Of a stretch of DNA of 64,000 nt, positions 42,175-52,199 are shown in pieces. This DNA is from an uncultured Lachnospiraceae bacterium (GTDB lineage Bacteria > Bacillota > Clostridia > Lachnospirales > Lachnospiraceae), in the NCBI GenBank assembly GCA_946549035.1, contig CAMNQH010000011.1, forward strand, positions 1 through 64,000. The letters run 5' to 3'. The translations under genes were made by a program, and so were the position numbers. Under the pieces are notes generated by a model that worked only from the letters and a program-made list of their open reading frames with translations, was not told the DNA's origin and searched no databases. How positions within the stretch are numbered: position 1 is the first letter of the stretch; every line of letters starts with the position of its first letter.

Positions 42175-43383
42175 ATGGAAAAAATTAAAATGACTACTCC
42201 GTTGGTAGAGATGGACGGAGACGAAATGACAAGAATTCTCTGGAAATTGATCAAAGAGGAGCTGCTGCTTCCTTTTATTGATTTAAAGACAGAATATTAT
42301 GACTTGGGCTTGGAATACCGGAATGAAACCGACGATCAGGTAACCATTGATTCCGCCAATGCTACAAGAAAGTATGGCGTTGCAGTTAAATGCGCTACCA
42401 TCACCCCCAACGCAGCCAGGGTTGAGGAGTACAATCTGAAAGAAATGTGGAAAAGCCCCAACGGAACCATCCGGGCAATGCTGGATGGAACGGTATTCCG
42501 GGCGCCTATACAGGTGAAGGGCATTGAGCCTTGTGTAAAAAACTGGAAAAAGCCCATTACCATTGCACGTCACGCCTATGGGGACGTCTATAAAGCGTCT
42601 GAAATGAAAATCCCGGGACCGGGACGGTGCGAACTGGTGTATACGGCAGAGGACGGAAGTGAGGTTCGGGAACTGATTCATGAATTTGCAGGGCCGGGGA
42701 TCATTCAGGGACAACATAACCTGACAGGCTCCATTGAAAGCTTTGCCCGCAGCTGTTTTAATTATGCACTGGACATTCATCAGGATCTGTGGTTTGCCAC
42801 AAAAGATACCATTTCCAAAAAATATGACCACACATTTAAAGACATTTTCCAGGAGATCTATGACAAGGAATATGAAAAACGGTTCCAGGAAGCTGGGATT
42901 GAATATTTCTACACCTTGATTGACGATGCGGTGGCTCGCGTAATGAAAGCAGAGGGAGGATTTATCTGGGCCTGCAAGAATTATGACGGGGATGTGATGA
43001 GCGATATGGTCTCCAGCGCCTGCGGCTCCCTTGCCATGATGACTTCCGTTCTGGTATCGCCGGACGGAACCTATGAGTATGAGGCGGCTCACGGAACGGT
43101 GCAGCGCCATTACTACAAGCATCTGAAAGGAGAAGAGACCTCCACCAATTCCGTGGCTACCATTTTTGCCTGGACCGGAGCGCTGCGCAAGCGGGGAGAA
43201 TTAGACGGAAACAAGGAATTAAGCGCATTTGCAGATAAGCTGGAAGACGCATGTCTTTCTACCATAGAAGCCGGAAAGATGACGAAGGATCTGGCATTGA
43301 TTACGGATTTAAAACAGCCGGAGGTATTAAACAGCCAGGAATTTATCAAAGCGATCCGGGTAAAGCTTGAGCAGATGCTGTAA
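42175..43383 (+). CDS. icd: NADP-dependent isocitrate dehydrogenase, eukaryote-like type, 402 aa
   Basis: Converts isocitrate to 2-oxoglutarate and CO2, producing NADPH for biosynthesis of glutamate. The sequence is of the homodimeric type II group (near 400 residues): [15 protein letters not shown] at the N-terminus, substrate-binding [37 protein letters not shown] with the metal-binding acids, and [10 protein letters not shown] in the cofactor region. No other citric-acid-cycle gene is adjacent, as often in Clostridia with an incomplete cycle. Confidence 0.96.
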   Translation: MEKIKMTTPLVEMDGDEMTRILWKLIKEELLLPFIDLKTEYYDLGLEYRNETDDQVTIDSANATRKYGVAVKCATITPNAARVEEYNLKEMWKSPNGTIRAMLDGTVFRAPIQVKGIEPCVKNWKKPITIARHAYGDVYKASEMKIPGPGRCELVYTAEDGSEVRELIHEFAGPGIIQGQHNLTGSIESFARSCFNYALDIHQDLWFATKDTISKKYDHTFKDIFQEIYDKEYEKRFQEAGIEYFYTLIDDAVARVMKAEGGFIWACKNYDGDVMSDMVSSACGSLAMMTSVLVSPDGTYEYEAAHGTVQRHYYKHLKGEETSTNSVATIFAWTGALRKRGELDGNKELSAFADKLEDACLSTIEAGKMTKDLALITDLKQPEVLNSQEFIKAIRVKLEQML

Positions 43384-43418
43384 TCAGCAAACGAAACAGA
43401 ACAAAGCAGGAGGACAAT

Positions 43419-45341
43419 ATGGTTTTAGCATGCCAGAATATAAGCAAGTCTTTCGGCACAGATGAGATTATCAGGCATGCTTCCTTTCATGTGGAAGCCA
43501 ATGAAAAGGCGGCCATTGTGGGAATCAACGGCGCCGGAAAGACGACGCTTCTGCGTATTATTATGCAGGAAATGAAACAGGATTCTGGAGAGGTGATTAT
43601 AGCCAAGGGAAAGACCATCGGCTATCTTCCCCAGAATCCGGATATTACAGGAAATCACACCATTTATGAAGAAGTCTTAAGCGCCAAAGAATACGTTATT
43701 TCTTTAGAGGGACGGCTGCGGGAAATGGAAGAGCAGATGACAGAAGTTCCTCCAAATGAACTGGAATCCTTTATGGAGTCCTACAACAGGCTTCACAAAG
43801 AATTTGAGGATTTGGACGGCTATACCTACAAAAGCGAGATTTCCGGGGTGTTAAAAGGCCTTGGATTTTCCCCGGAAGAATTTGAAAAACGGATGCAGGA
43901 GCTGTCCGGCGGGCAGCGCACCCGGGTGTGCTTAGGGAAACTTTTGGTGACGAAACCGGATATTATTTTATTGGATGAGCCTACCAACCATTTGGACATC
44001 GGCGCGATTACATGGCTGGAAAATTATTTGTCCAATTACCGGGGGGCCGTGGTAATCGTATCCCACGACCGGTATTTTTTGGACAAGGTGGTGGAGAAGG
44101 TGGTAGAGTTAGACCGAAGCAATGTCAGCGTCTATCTTGGCAATTACACCGCTTATGCGAAAAAGCGTTCCCAGGTGCGCCTTGCCCTGTTAAAGCAGTA
44201 CTATAACCAGCAGCGGGAGATTAAGCATCAGGAAGAAGTCATTGCAAAATTAAAGTCATTTAACCGGGAGAAATCCATTAAGCGGGCAGAATCCCGGGAG
44301 AAGATGCTGGATAAGATAGAACGTTTGGAAAAGCCGACGGAAGAAAATACGGATATTAAGTTAAAGCTGGAACCAAGGGTAATAAGCGGAAACGATGTAT
44401 TAAAGGTAGAACATTTGGCAAAGGCATATCCGGGGCAGCAATTATTTTCAGATATTGGTTTTGAAATAAAACGCGGCGAGCGGGTCGCCCTAATCGGGGA
44501 CAACGGCACCGGAAAGACAACAATTTTAAAAATTATAAATGAAATGGTACAAGGGGACAAAGGGACCGTGACCTTAGGAGCCAATGTGCATATCGGGTAT
44601 TACGACCAGGAACATCAGGTGCTTCATATGGAAAAAACCTTGGTAGAGGAGATTTCAGACGCATATCCTACCCTCACCAATACTCAAATCCGAAATGTGC
44701 TGGCTGCCTTTTTGTTTACCGGGGATGAAGTGTTTAAACGGATCGGCGATTTAAGCGGCGGCGAGCGTGGACGCGTATCCTTGGCCAAGCTGATGCTTTC
44801 AGAAGCAAACCTGCTGATTTTAGACGAGCCTACCAATCATCTGGACATTACTTCCAAGGAAATTTTGGAGCAGGCTCTAAACAGCTATACCGGAACGGTG
44901 CTCTTTGTGTCCCACGACCGGTATTTTATCAATAAGACCGGCACCCGCATTCTGGAGCTGACTGGTCAGACCCTTGTAAATTATTTAGGCAATTATGATT
45001 ATTATCTGGAAAAATGCCAGGAGCTGACAAGGGTTTACGTCAAAGAGCAGGGCGGAAAGGAAGAAGCTCCTCGTTGGGAAGAAAGTGAAAATAAGAGAGA
45101 CTGGAAGAAACAGAAAGAAGAACAAGCCAGAAAGCGGAAACGTGACAATGACTTGAAAAAAACAGAAACACAGATCGAAGAGACGGAAGGGGCCATTGCC
45201 CAGCTGGAGGAATCCTTCCAGGATCCAGAGATCGCCACAAATTCTGCAAAGCTGGGAGAATTGCAGAGAGAATACGAGGCTCAAAAACAGAAGCTGGAAG
45301 AATTGTATGAAATTTGGGATGAGTTGGCGTCCATGTGTTAA
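43419..45341 (+). CDS. ABC-F family ATPase, 640 aa
   Basis: Two ABC domains without any membrane segment. Domain 1: Walker A GINGAGKTT and signature LSGGQRTR. Domain 2: Walker A GDNGTGKTT and signature LSGGERGR. Both have DEPTNHLDI. A basic linker (about 240-310) with AKLKSFNREKSIKRAESREK and a C-terminal coiled coil (about 545-640) are like Uup/YfmR. ABC-F proteins act on ribosomes, by easing stalled translation or protecting against antibiotics; the housekeeping type is more likely here. The start follows AGGAGG, 36 bases after icd. Confidence 0.93.
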   Translation: MVLACQNISKSFGTDEIIRHASFHVEANEKAAIVGINGAGKTTLLRIIMQEMKQDSGEVIIAKGKTIGYLPQNPDITGNHTIYEEVLSAKEYVISLEGRLREMEEQMTEVPPNELESFMESYNRLHKEFEDLDGYTYKSEISGVLKGLGFSPEEFEKRMQELSGGQRTRVCLGKLLVTKPDIILLDEPTNHLDIGAITWLENYLSNYRGAVVIVSHDRYFLDKVVEKVVELDRSNVSVYLGNYTAYAKKRSQVRLALLKQYYNQQREIKHQEEVIAKLKSFNREKSIKRAESREKMLDKIERLEKPTEENTDIKLKLEPRVISGNDVLKVEHLAKAYPGQQLFSDIGFEIKRGERVALIGDNGTGKTTILKIINEMVQGDKGTVTLGANVHIGYYDQEHQVLHMEKTLVEEISDAYPTLTNTQIRNVLAAFLFTGDEVFKRIGDLSGGERGRVSLAKLMLSEANLLILDEPTNHLDITSKEILEQALNSYTGTVLFVSHDRYFINKTGTRILELTGQTLVNYLGNYDYYLEKCQELTRVYVKEQGGKEEAPRWEESENKRDWKKQKEEQARKRKRDNDLKKTETQIEETEGAIAQLEESFQDPEIATNSAKLGELQREYEAQKQKLEELYEIWDELASMC

Positions 45342-45353
45342 TTATTTGACGCA

Positions 45354-45382
45354 TTGACAGAAGTAGGCAGATTTTATATAAT
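45354..45382 (+). promoter_or_regulatory. Consensus SigA promoter for rex
   Basis: TTGACA (45354-45359) and TATAAT (45377-45382), both exact, are spaced by 17 bases, about 35 bases before the rex start. No clear Rex operator is visible. Confidence 0.75.
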
Positions 45383-45416
45383 AGACAGGAGTTTTTGTGC
45401 CAAGGAGGAATCAATC

Positions 45417-46061
45417 ATGAGTAAGGAGATATCCCAGGCGGTCATCCGGCGGATGCCCAGATATTACCGATATCTGGGAGAACTTTTGGATGTAGGCGTA
45501 GAACGGATTTCATCCAATGAGTTAAGCTCCAAGATGAAAGTGACGGCGTCTCAGATCCGGCAGGATTTGAATAACTTTGGCGGCTTTGGCCAGCAGGGGT
45601 ATGGGTATAACGTCAAATATCTTTATGAAGAAATCGGTAAAATTCTGGGACTGGATCATCAGCATAATATCATTGTCATCGGCGCCGGAAATCTTGGCCA
45701 GGCATTGGCCAATTACGTCAAATTTGAAAAAAGAGGCTTTATGATTACGGGGCTGTTTGACGTAAATCCCGCCTTATCCGGCCTGTCCGTCCGGGGGATC
45801 GAGATTCGGATGCTGGATGAGCTGGAGGAATTTGTACAAAACAATAAGGTAGACATTGCAGCGTTGACCATGCCGAAAGAACGGGCGGAAGAAGTAGCCA
45901 ACCGGCTGGTTGGCCTGGGAGTGAACGCCATTTGGAATTTTGCTCATCTGGATTTGGAGCTGCCGGACCATGTGGTGGTGGAGAATGTGCATTTATCCGA
46001 CAGCTTGATGCAGTTATCCTACAATATTGTAAAAAAAGAATATAATGCAGAGAAGAAGTGA
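45417..46061 (+). CDS. rex: Redox-sensing transcriptional repressor Rex, 214 aa
   Basis: Senses the NADH/NAD+ ratio and represses fermentation and respiration genes when NADH is low. An N-terminal winged helix (SSNELSSKMKVTASQIRQDL followed by NFGGFGQQGYGYNV) is joined to a Rossmann domain with the GAGNLGQAL motif near residue 85. The length is normal. The start at 45417 has AAGGAGG; an upstream extension to 45354 lies within the promoter. Confidence 0.96.
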   Translation: MSKEISQAVIRRMPRYYRYLGELLDVGVERISSNELSSKMKVTASQIRQDLNNFGGFGQQGYGYNVKYLYEEIGKILGLDHQHNIIVIGAGNLGQALANYVKFEKRGFMITGLFDVNPALSGLSVRGIEIRMLDELEEFVQNNKVDIAALTMPKERAEEVANRLVGLGVNAIWNFAHLDLELPDHVVVENVHLSDSLMQLSYNIVKKEYNAEKK

Positions 46062-46067
46062 TAGAGT

Positions 46068-46739
46068 ATGGGATATCGTATCCGTGAAACCAGAACCGAA
46101 CAGGATTTTTCTGCAAAGCTAAAAGGGAAAAAAATTCCTATCCTGGTCCTGGATCAAAAGTGGCACCATATTTTTACAGGAACGAAAAAACCGGATATCA
46201 TATTAAAATATGAAAAACAGGTAGATGAAGAGCTGGCCCGGCAGGGACGGCTGACACAAGAGTTAAAAGAACTGAAAAAGTTAAAATCCACCTTGATGAA
46301 AAATATCATGGAGAATATGGAGGGCGCAGAACAAGAAGATCATCCCAGCTCCAAAAAGCTTTCCCAGGACCGGCGCCTGATTGATGAGATTAATGAAAAA
46401 ATGGAACGCTGCGAGGATGACCTTTTAGAACTGCCTCACATACTTCGGCAAGCCAACGACAATTTAATGATCGAGACCATGAAGTATTGCTACGGGCTGC
46501 TTCGGACCAATGAGACGGATATCCAGGAGATTGGCGAATGGATTAAAAATATTCGCATCGAATTGAAAAAGCAAATCATCATAAAACAGAATGCAGAAAT
46601 CAAGAACAAAGAGATTTATTCCTATATGCATGATATTTTTGGCCCTCAGGTGATTGATGTGTTTGACTTGAAGTACGAATCAGAAGATGAGAGCGCCCCC
46701 GATTCAGACAACGGAAAAAAAGAATCAAATAGTCCATAA
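46068..46739 (+). CDS. Conserved coiled-coil hypothetical protein, 223 aa
   Basis: A soluble protein with no recognised domain. After a short N-terminal block with LVLDQKWHHIF it is mostly helical and charged, with coiled-coil stretches (about 45-90 and 100-130) and a conserved-looking LPHILRQANDNLMIETMKYCYGLL. The tail is acidic and Ser/Asn-rich. It starts six bases after rex and so is in the same operon. The function is unknown; a cytoskeletal or scaffold role would be a guess. Confidence 0.75.
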   Translation: MGYRIRETRTEQDFSAKLKGKKIPILVLDQKWHHIFTGTKKPDIILKYEKQVDEELARQGRLTQELKELKKLKSTLMKNIMENMEGAEQEDHPSSKKLSQDRRLIDEINEKMERCEDDLLELPHILRQANDNLMIETMKYCYGLLRTNETDIQEIGEWIKNIRIELKKQIIIKQNAEIKNKEIYSYMHDIFGPQVIDVFDLKYESEDESAPDSDNGKKESNSP

Positions 46740-46744
46740 TTGAT

Positions 46745-46790
46745 AGAGAGACAGCCCTGTTTAAAGACCCAGGGGGTCTCTCTTGTGTTG
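46745..46790 (+). terminator. Terminator after the rex operon
   Basis: AGAGAGAC (46745-46752) pairs with GTCTCTCT (46776-46783), with an inner CCCTG/CAGGG stem, followed by TTGTGTTG. The T tract is imperfect. Confidence 0.6.
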
Positions 46791-46807
46791 CATAAGGAGG
46801 ATGTTTT

Positions 46808-48307
46808 GTGAAGATTTTGGTGAATAGTTGGGAAATGAAACAATGTGATCGAAATACAATCTGTCATTTTAAAGTTCCGTCTTTCGTGCTGATGGAACGG
46901 GCCGCCTTAGGGGTGGTGGAAGCAATAGAAACTTTTAAAATAGACTGCTCGAAAACGCTGATTGTATGTGGAATGGGAAATAACGGCGGGGACGGAGTCG
47001 CTCTTGCAAGATTGATTAGGCAAAAGGGTTGGGAGGCAGTCATTCTTTTGGCAGGGAGAGAAGAAGACGCCTCCCAGGAGATGAAGCAGCAGCTTGCCAT
47101 TGCCAGACAGTATCAGATTCCGATTCTCACGGAAATGCCAAAAGAGACGTATACTTTGGTGGTGGACGCTCTCTTTGGAATCGGATTGTCCAGAGAAGTA
47201 ACGGGAGAATTTCGCACATTAATCGAAGAAATGAACCAGATGGAGGGAGAAAAACTGGCCATTGACATTCCTTCTGGAATATCTGCAGACAACGGACAGG
47301 TGTTAGGGTGCGGGTTTTGGGCCGATTTGACAGTTACCTTCGCATATCTTAAGATAGGATTGGTCTTGTATCCGGGCTGCACCTATGCCGGACATGTGGA
47401 GGTTAAGGACATCGGCATTGACAAGGATAGCTGGATGCAGCAACAACCTTCTCTTTACGCTTTTGAGCCAAAGGATTTGTCCCTGCTGCCCAAGCGCAGG
47501 CCAAGAACCAATAAGGGAAGCTACGGCCACGTCCTGGTGATTGCCGGACAGCCGGGAATGTCAGGCGCGGCATTTTTTAGCGGAAAAGCGGCGGCAGTTA
47601 CCGGCTGCGGCTTGGTAAAAATTATGACGGCGGAGGAAAACAGGAGCATCCTCCAGCAGCAGCTCCCGGAGGCTGTTTTAGATACCTGGGAAAAAGAGGC
47701 GTCCAAAAACCATATTTTGGCTAAGCTGGAAAGGAATCTGAGATGGGCGGACGCAGTAGTGATAGGACCGGGCCTTGGCACCGGGGAGATGGCTGCGATG
47801 CTTTTAAGGGCCGTATTGCATATGGCAGTTTCCCCCTTAGTGATCGATGCGGACGCCCTGAATATCTTATCCGGGAACTTGGAGCTGCTTTCTTCTTTTT
47901 CAGGGACGGCCATTGTGACGCCCCATTTGGGAGAAATGGCACGACTCACCGGACAACCGGTGGAAGAGCTGCAAAAGGATCTTCTGGGGAATGGGATCAT
48001 GTTTGCCCGGGAATATGACGTGATATGCATTTTAAAGGATGCAAAAACGGTAACGGCCCTTCCGGATGGGGCAAGCTACATCAATACCAGCGGAAACAAC
48101 GGTATGGCCACAGCCGGTTCCGGAGATGTACTGACCGGGGTCTTAGCGGGCTTGTTGGCCCAGGGACTGGAAGGAGATTTGGCCGCTCCCTTAGGGGTAT
48201 ATCTTCACGGCTTAGCCGGTGACGACGCCAGAAAAAAGACTGGATGTTACGGTATGCTGGCAACGGATATCATAGAGGGAATCCGAAGCGTTACAAAAGA
48301 CGCCTGA
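46808..48307 (+). CDS. Bifunctional NAD(P)H-hydrate epimerase / ADP-dependent dehydratase, 499 aa
   Basis: Repairs damaged NAD(P)HX. The N-terminal YjeF domain (1-215) has GNNGGDGVALARL and DALFGIGLSREV. The C-terminal carbohydrate-kinase-like domain (225-499) has GSYGHVLVIAG near its start, VIGPGLG, and the closing AGSGDVLTGVLAGLLAQ. The start is GTG at 46808, seven bases after AAGGAGG; the ATG at 46801 leads to a stop after eight codons. Alanine racemase follows by 26 bases. Confidence 0.95.
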   Translation: MKILVNSWEMKQCDRNTICHFKVPSFVLMERAALGVVEAIETFKIDCSKTLIVCGMGNNGGDGVALARLIRQKGWEAVILLAGREEDASQEMKQQLAIARQYQIPILTEMPKETYTLVVDALFGIGLSREVTGEFRTLIEEMNQMEGEKLAIDIPSGISADNGQVLGCGFWADLTVTFAYLKIGLVLYPGCTYAGHVEVKDIGIDKDSWMQQQPSLYAFEPKDLSLLPKRRPRTNKGSYGHVLVIAGQPGMSGAAFFSGKAAAVTGCGLVKIMTAEENRSILQQQLPEAVLDTWEKEASKNHILAKLERNLRWADAVVIGPGLGTGEMAAMLLRAVLHMAVSPLVIDADALNILSGNLELLSSFSGTAIVTPHLGEMARLTGQPVEELQKDLLGNGIMFAREYDVICILKDAKTVTALPDGASYINTSGNNGMATAGSGDVLTGVLAGLLAQGLEGDLAAPLGVYLHGLAGDDARKKTGCYGMLATDIIEGIRSVTKDA

Positions 48308-48333
48308 GGATTCAACGGAAAGGAACGATAAAA

Positions 48334-49503
48334 ATGAGCATCTACAGCAGAGTATATGCAGCTGTTAATTTAGACCATATACTGCATAATATGAAGGAAA
48401 TGATACGGGTAATCGGGGATCAGACCAATGTGATCGCCGTGGTCAAAACAGACGGTTACGGGCATGGGGCAGTCCCCATTGCCAGAGAATTGGAAGATGT
48501 TTTTAGAGTGTGGGGATATGGAGTCGCCACCGTAGAAGAAGGAAAGATTTTGCGCAGAAACGGGATTCAAAAGCCCATCCTTGTACTGGGAGCTACTTTT
48601 TCAGAGCAATATGAATCCATGGCAAAATGGGAGATTCGTCCAACGGTCTATTCCCTGGATATGGCTCTTGAGATGGAAAAGACCCTGGCAAAAATAGAAA
48701 AGACTTTAAAGGTTCACATAAAAATCGACACAGGTCTCAGCCGCCTGGGGTTTCAGGCGACCAGGGAAGCTGCCGATGAAATTGCACAGATTTCTGCTTT
48801 GCCTCATATCATAGTAGAAGGAGTTTTTACACATTTCGTAAAATCTGACGCAGCAGATAAGACAATGGCCAAAGAGCAGATGAAAACCTTTGAGCAGATG
48901 AAACGGATGCTAAAGGAGCGGGGCGTTGTCCCTGAGCTTTCTCATGCTTCCAACAGCGCGGGAATTATCGACTTGCCCTGGGCCAATCTGGACTTGGTTC
49001 GGGCGGGTATCAGCCTTTATGGATTGTGGCCCTCCCATGAAGTACAAAAAGAAAATCTGAATCTGCGTCCGGCTTTGTCTTTGCACAGCAGGATTGTGCA
49101 CTTAAAAGAGCTTGAGGCAGGCCGAAGCGTCAGCTATGGAGCTACATATACCCTGAAAGGGCCTTCCAGGATTGCTACCGTGCCTGTAGGTTATGGGGAC
49201 GGGTATCCCAGGAGTCTTTCCAATAAAGGCTATGTTTTGATTCACGGAAAGCAGGCCCCCATCTGCGGGCGTATTTGCATGGATCAGTTTATGGTGGACG
49301 TAACCGAGATTCCAGAAGCATCCCAGGGGGATGAGGTAGTCTTAATCGGAGACAGCCAGGAGGCGTCCATTACCATGGAACAGCTGGGAGAGCTGTCCGG
49401 AAGGTTCCACTATGAATTTGCCTGTGATTTGGGGAAACGCATCCCGCGCGTCTATGTGAAAAACAACAAGGTCGTAGAAACCAGGGATTATTTCGGAGAA
49501 TAA
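48334..49503 (+). CDS. alr: Alanine racemase, 389 aa
   Basis: A PLP enzyme producing D-alanine for peptidoglycan. The PLP lysine lies in VIAVVKTDGYGHG, followed by the substrate blocks THFVKSD and SHASNSAGI. The catalytic tyrosine is in SYGATY, and the C-terminal barrel has GRICMDQFMVD. The start at 48334 has a GAAAGGAA site; the upstream frame from 48244 overlaps the NAD(P)HX gene. The mazF gene follows 70 bases later, as in Bacillus. Confidence 0.96.
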   Translation: MSIYSRVYAAVNLDHILHNMKEMIRVIGDQTNVIAVVKTDGYGHGAVPIARELEDVFRVWGYGVATVEEGKILRRNGIQKPILVLGATFSEQYESMAKWEIRPTVYSLDMALEMEKTLAKIEKTLKVHIKIDTGLSRLGFQATREAADEIAQISALPHIIVEGVFTHFVKSDAADKTMAKEQMKTFEQMKRMLKERGVVPELSHASNSAGIIDLPWANLDLVRAGISLYGLWPSHEVQKENLNLRPALSLHSRIVHLKELEAGRSVSYGATYTLKGPSRIATVPVGYGDGYPRSLSNKGYVLIHGKQAPICGRICMDQFMVDVTEIPEASQGDEVVLIGDSQEASITMEQLGELSGRFHYEFACDLGKRIPRVYVKNNKVVETRDYFGE

Positions 49504-49573
49504 TTATGGAATACACACAAGAAAATTGGGAATAATAGGAATAGAAAACCTATGAATTTTGGAGTGTGAGATC

Positions 49574-49921
49574 ATGATTATCCGAAGAGGAGATATTTAT
49601 TATGCAGATTTGCGTCCGGTGGTAGGATCCGAGCAGGGAGGTATCCGGCCGGTACTGATTATACAAAATGATGTAGGAAACCGCCATAGCCCCACGGTGA
49701 TTTGCGCGGCGATTACATCCAAGATGAATAAGGCAAAGCTGCCCACCCATGTGGAGCTGGATTCTGGAAGGTATGATTTGGTAAAAGATTCTGTGGTGCT
49801 GCTGGAACAGCTGCGAACCATTGACAAAGTTCGTTTGAAAGACAAAGTATGCCATTTGGACGCGGAAATTTTAAGAAAAGTAGATAAGGCCCTGGAGATC
49901 AGCCTGGAATTATTTACATAA
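49574..49921 (+). CDS. mazF: MazF/PemK-type endoribonuclease toxin, 115 aa
   Basis: The toxin cuts mRNA at short specific sequences. The whole protein follows the MazF/NdoA pattern closely, with [32 protein letters not shown] and [16 protein letters not shown], including the Arg and Thr of the active site. In Bacillus the order is alr, antitoxin, toxin. Here the 70 bases between alr and mazF carry no antitoxin frame. The start at 49574 has GGAG about ten bases upstream; a start at 49559 is less likely. Confidence 0.93.
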   Translation: MIIRRGDIYYADLRPVVGSEQGGIRPVLIIQNDVGNRHSPTVICAAITSKMNKAKLPTHVELDSGRYDLVKDSVVLLEQLRTIDKVRLKDKVCHLDAEILRKVDKALEISLELFT

Positions 49922-50004
49922 GCTTGACGAATCTTGGCGTACATGGTATATTTCAAGTGTTTATACAAATGGCAGATGATGCCAGAAAGGTGTGATTATA
50001 AATT

Positions 50005-51396
50005 ATGGAAGATGGCGATAGTCCGCTGATAGGGTTGTTTGTATTTTTATTGCTGCTGATTATGGATATGGTGATGCATGGATTTTTGGCGGCAATCGAT
50101 AATTTAAACGACAGTCATCTGGAAAAGGAAGTGCAGGAAGGAAATAAAAAAGCGTTATGGCTTGCCAAGGTAAAAGAAGGCTCTGTCAGAATCTTTCCCG
50201 GACTACTGTCTATGATGACCTTGATCAGTGTGGCGGCGGGAATCTATCAAAGCAGGATGTACGGAAAAATGCTGGCGAAAGCCGTGCTTAGTGAAGCTCA
50301 TCCCCTTTGGATGTATGGAATCTGTTATGGGCTGACGGCAATCGTTACAGTATTTTTATTGGTGTCTTTGGGAATTTTAGCTCCGGAGAAAATAGCGGCA
50401 AGAAAGGCTAAGAAATGGGCCTTTTTCCTTGCAGGAATTATGCGGCCTTTGATGGCTATCGTTTCTCCCTTCGCCTTTTTGGTGGATAAGCTGTCGGATC
50501 TGATCGTAAAGATCTGCGGCATGGATCCTGGGGAGAACATGGATGATGTGACAGAAGAAGAGCTGATCTCTATGGTGAACGAGGTACATGAGCAGGGAGC
50601 TTTGATGGCCAGTGAAGCTGAGATGATACATAATATTTTTGAATTCAGGGATAAGGAAGCAAAGGACATAATGACCCGCCGGAAGCATATCGTGGCGGTG
50701 GACGGTGCAATGAGCCTGCAGAATGCCCTGGAATTTATGCTGGAAAAAAATAATTCCAGGTTTCCCGTATTTATAGAGGATATTGATAATATTACAGGCA
50801 TCGTGCATATTAAGGACGCTATGTTAAGAAGCCGTGAACAGGATATGCTAGAGCAGGAGATCGGAAAAATCCCAGGCCTGGTGCGGGAAGCCAGATTTAT
50901 CCCGGAGACCAGAAATATAAACAGCCTGTTCCAGGCGATGCAGTCTCTGAAAAATCATATGGTGATTGTAGTAGACGAATACGGACAGACGGCCGGGCTG
51001 GTGGCCATGGAAGATATCTTAGAAGAGATTGTAGGAAATATTTTAGATGAATACGACGAAGAAGACACCATGATTATCCAGCAGGGGGACGGGACGTTCT
51101 TGATGAAGGGCATGGCTCCTCTGGATGAGGTCTGTACATTATTGGGCTTAGATTATGGAGAACTGGAAGATTACGATACGTTAAACGGTTATCTGATTTC
51201 CTTGATTGATAAGATTCCTGTAGACCATGAAGTGTTTGAAATCCAGGACAGAGGGTATCTGTTTCAGGTATTGTTTGTAGAAAATAAAATGATTCAGAAT
51301 GTAAAAGTCATTCCTGTCAGGGAAGGGGAAGAAGAAGGGGCTAAGGGTCAGGAGACGGATTCCCCTTGTCAGGATGTCCAATCCATGGTAGAATAA
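50005..51396 (+). CDS. CNNM/HlyC-CorC family transporter, 463 aa
   Basis: An N-terminal DUF21-type membrane domain with about three to four helices (to residue 150), two CBS domains (about 225-345: DIMTRRKHIVAVDG, then GIVHIKDAM) and a C-terminal transporter-associated FAD-like fold (about 360-450, EYDEEDTMIIQQGDGTFLMKG). Such proteins export magnesium or cobalt or set magnesium resistance. The helices of the first domain are fewer than usual, but the rest is complete. It is probably transcribed with mazF or from a promoter in the 83-base gap. Confidence 0.9.
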   Translation: MEDGDSPLIGLFVFLLLLIMDMVMHGFLAAIDNLNDSHLEKEVQEGNKKALWLAKVKEGSVRIFPGLLSMMTLISVAAGIYQSRMYGKMLAKAVLSEAHPLWMYGICYGLTAIVTVFLLVSLGILAPEKIAARKAKKWAFFLAGIMRPLMAIVSPFAFLVDKLSDLIVKICGMDPGENMDDVTEEELISMVNEVHEQGALMASEAEMIHNIFEFRDKEAKDIMTRRKHIVAVDGAMSLQNALEFMLEKNNSRFPVFIEDIDNITGIVHIKDAMLRSREQDMLEQEIGKIPGLVREARFIPETRNINSLFQAMQSLKNHMVIVVDEYGQTAGLVAMEDILEEIVGNILDEYDEEDTMIIQQGDGTFLMKGMAPLDEVCTLLGLDYGELEDYDTLNGYLISLIDKIPVDHEVFEIQDRGYLFQVLFVENKMIQNVKVIPVREGEEEGAKGQETDSPCQDVQSMVE

Positions 51397-51437
51397 ATTG
51401 ATATATACATGAATAAATAAGGAAAAGAGGAAAAAGT

Positions 51438-52178
51438 ATGTCTGGACATTCCAAATTTGCCAACATCAAACATAAGAAAGAAAAAAACGATGCGGCAAAG
51501 GGAAAAATCTTTACGATAATTGGGAGAGAACTGGCAGTGGCCGTGAAAGAGGGCGGCCCGGATCCTGCCAATAACAGCAAGCTGCGAGATGTCATTGCCA
51601 AGGCAAAATCCAACAATATGCCCAATGATACCATTGACAGGGGCATTAAAAAGGCAGCGGGAGACGCTTCCGCCGTCAATTATGAATATGTATCTTATGA
51701 AGGATATGGACCAAGCGGCATTGCCATTATTGTAGATGCTTTGACAGATAATAAGAACCGGACGGCAGCCAATGTCCGAAGCGCGTTTACCAAAGGAAAA
51801 GGCAATATCGGAACCCCGGGCTGCGTTTCCTATATGTTTGACAAAAAGGGCCAGATTGTAATTGACAAAGAAGAATGTGAAATGGATCCCGATGATTTAA
51901 TGATGATGGCTTTAGATGCGGGAGCCGAGGATTTTGCAGAGGAAGAAGACAGCTACGAGATTATCACGGATCCGGATGCTTTCAGTGAAGTGCGGCAAAA
52001 ACTAGAAGAGGAAGGAATTTTAATGGTCTCTGCCGAGGTTACCATGATTCCTCAGAATTGGGTAGAATTAACGGAAGAGGACGCTGTTAAAAATCTGCAG
52101 CGGACGCTGGATCTGCTGGAGGAAGACGATGATGTTCAGGCTGTTTACCACAACTGGGAGGAACCTGATACAGTTTAA
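51438..52178 (+). CDS. YebC/PmpR family protein, 246 aa
   Basis: Starts with the invariant block [24 protein letters not shown]. It has [37 protein letters not shown] and [11 protein letters not shown] in the middle, and a C-terminal [12 protein letters not shown]. YebC proteins were called transcription regulators, and recent work links some of them to ribosome function at proline stretches. The length is standard. The start at 51438 has GAGGAAAA upstream. Confidence 0.93.
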   Translation: MSGHSKFANIKHKKEKNDAAKGKIFTIIGRELAVAVKEGGPDPANNSKLRDVIAKAKSNNMPNDTIDRGIKKAAGDASAVNYEYVSYEGYGPSGIAIIVDALTDNKNRTAANVRSAFTKGKGNIGTPGCVSYMFDKKGQIVIDKEECEMDPDDLMMMALDAGAEDFAEEEDSYEIITDPDAFSEVRQKLEEEGILMVSAEVTMIPQNWVELTEEDAVKNLQRTLDLLEEDDDVQAVYHNWEEPDTV

Positions 52179-52199
52179 GAAAGGGGTTCGGGGAATCAA

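Noticed and set aside
42283..43122. A 279-codon minus-strand open frame
   Set aside because: It is fully antisense to the isocitrate dehydrogenase gene, with no ribosome site and a composition typical of a shadow frame.
47521..48030. A 169-codon minus-strand frame
   Set aside because: It mirrors the dehydratase domain of the NAD(P)HX repair enzyme and has no supporting signal.
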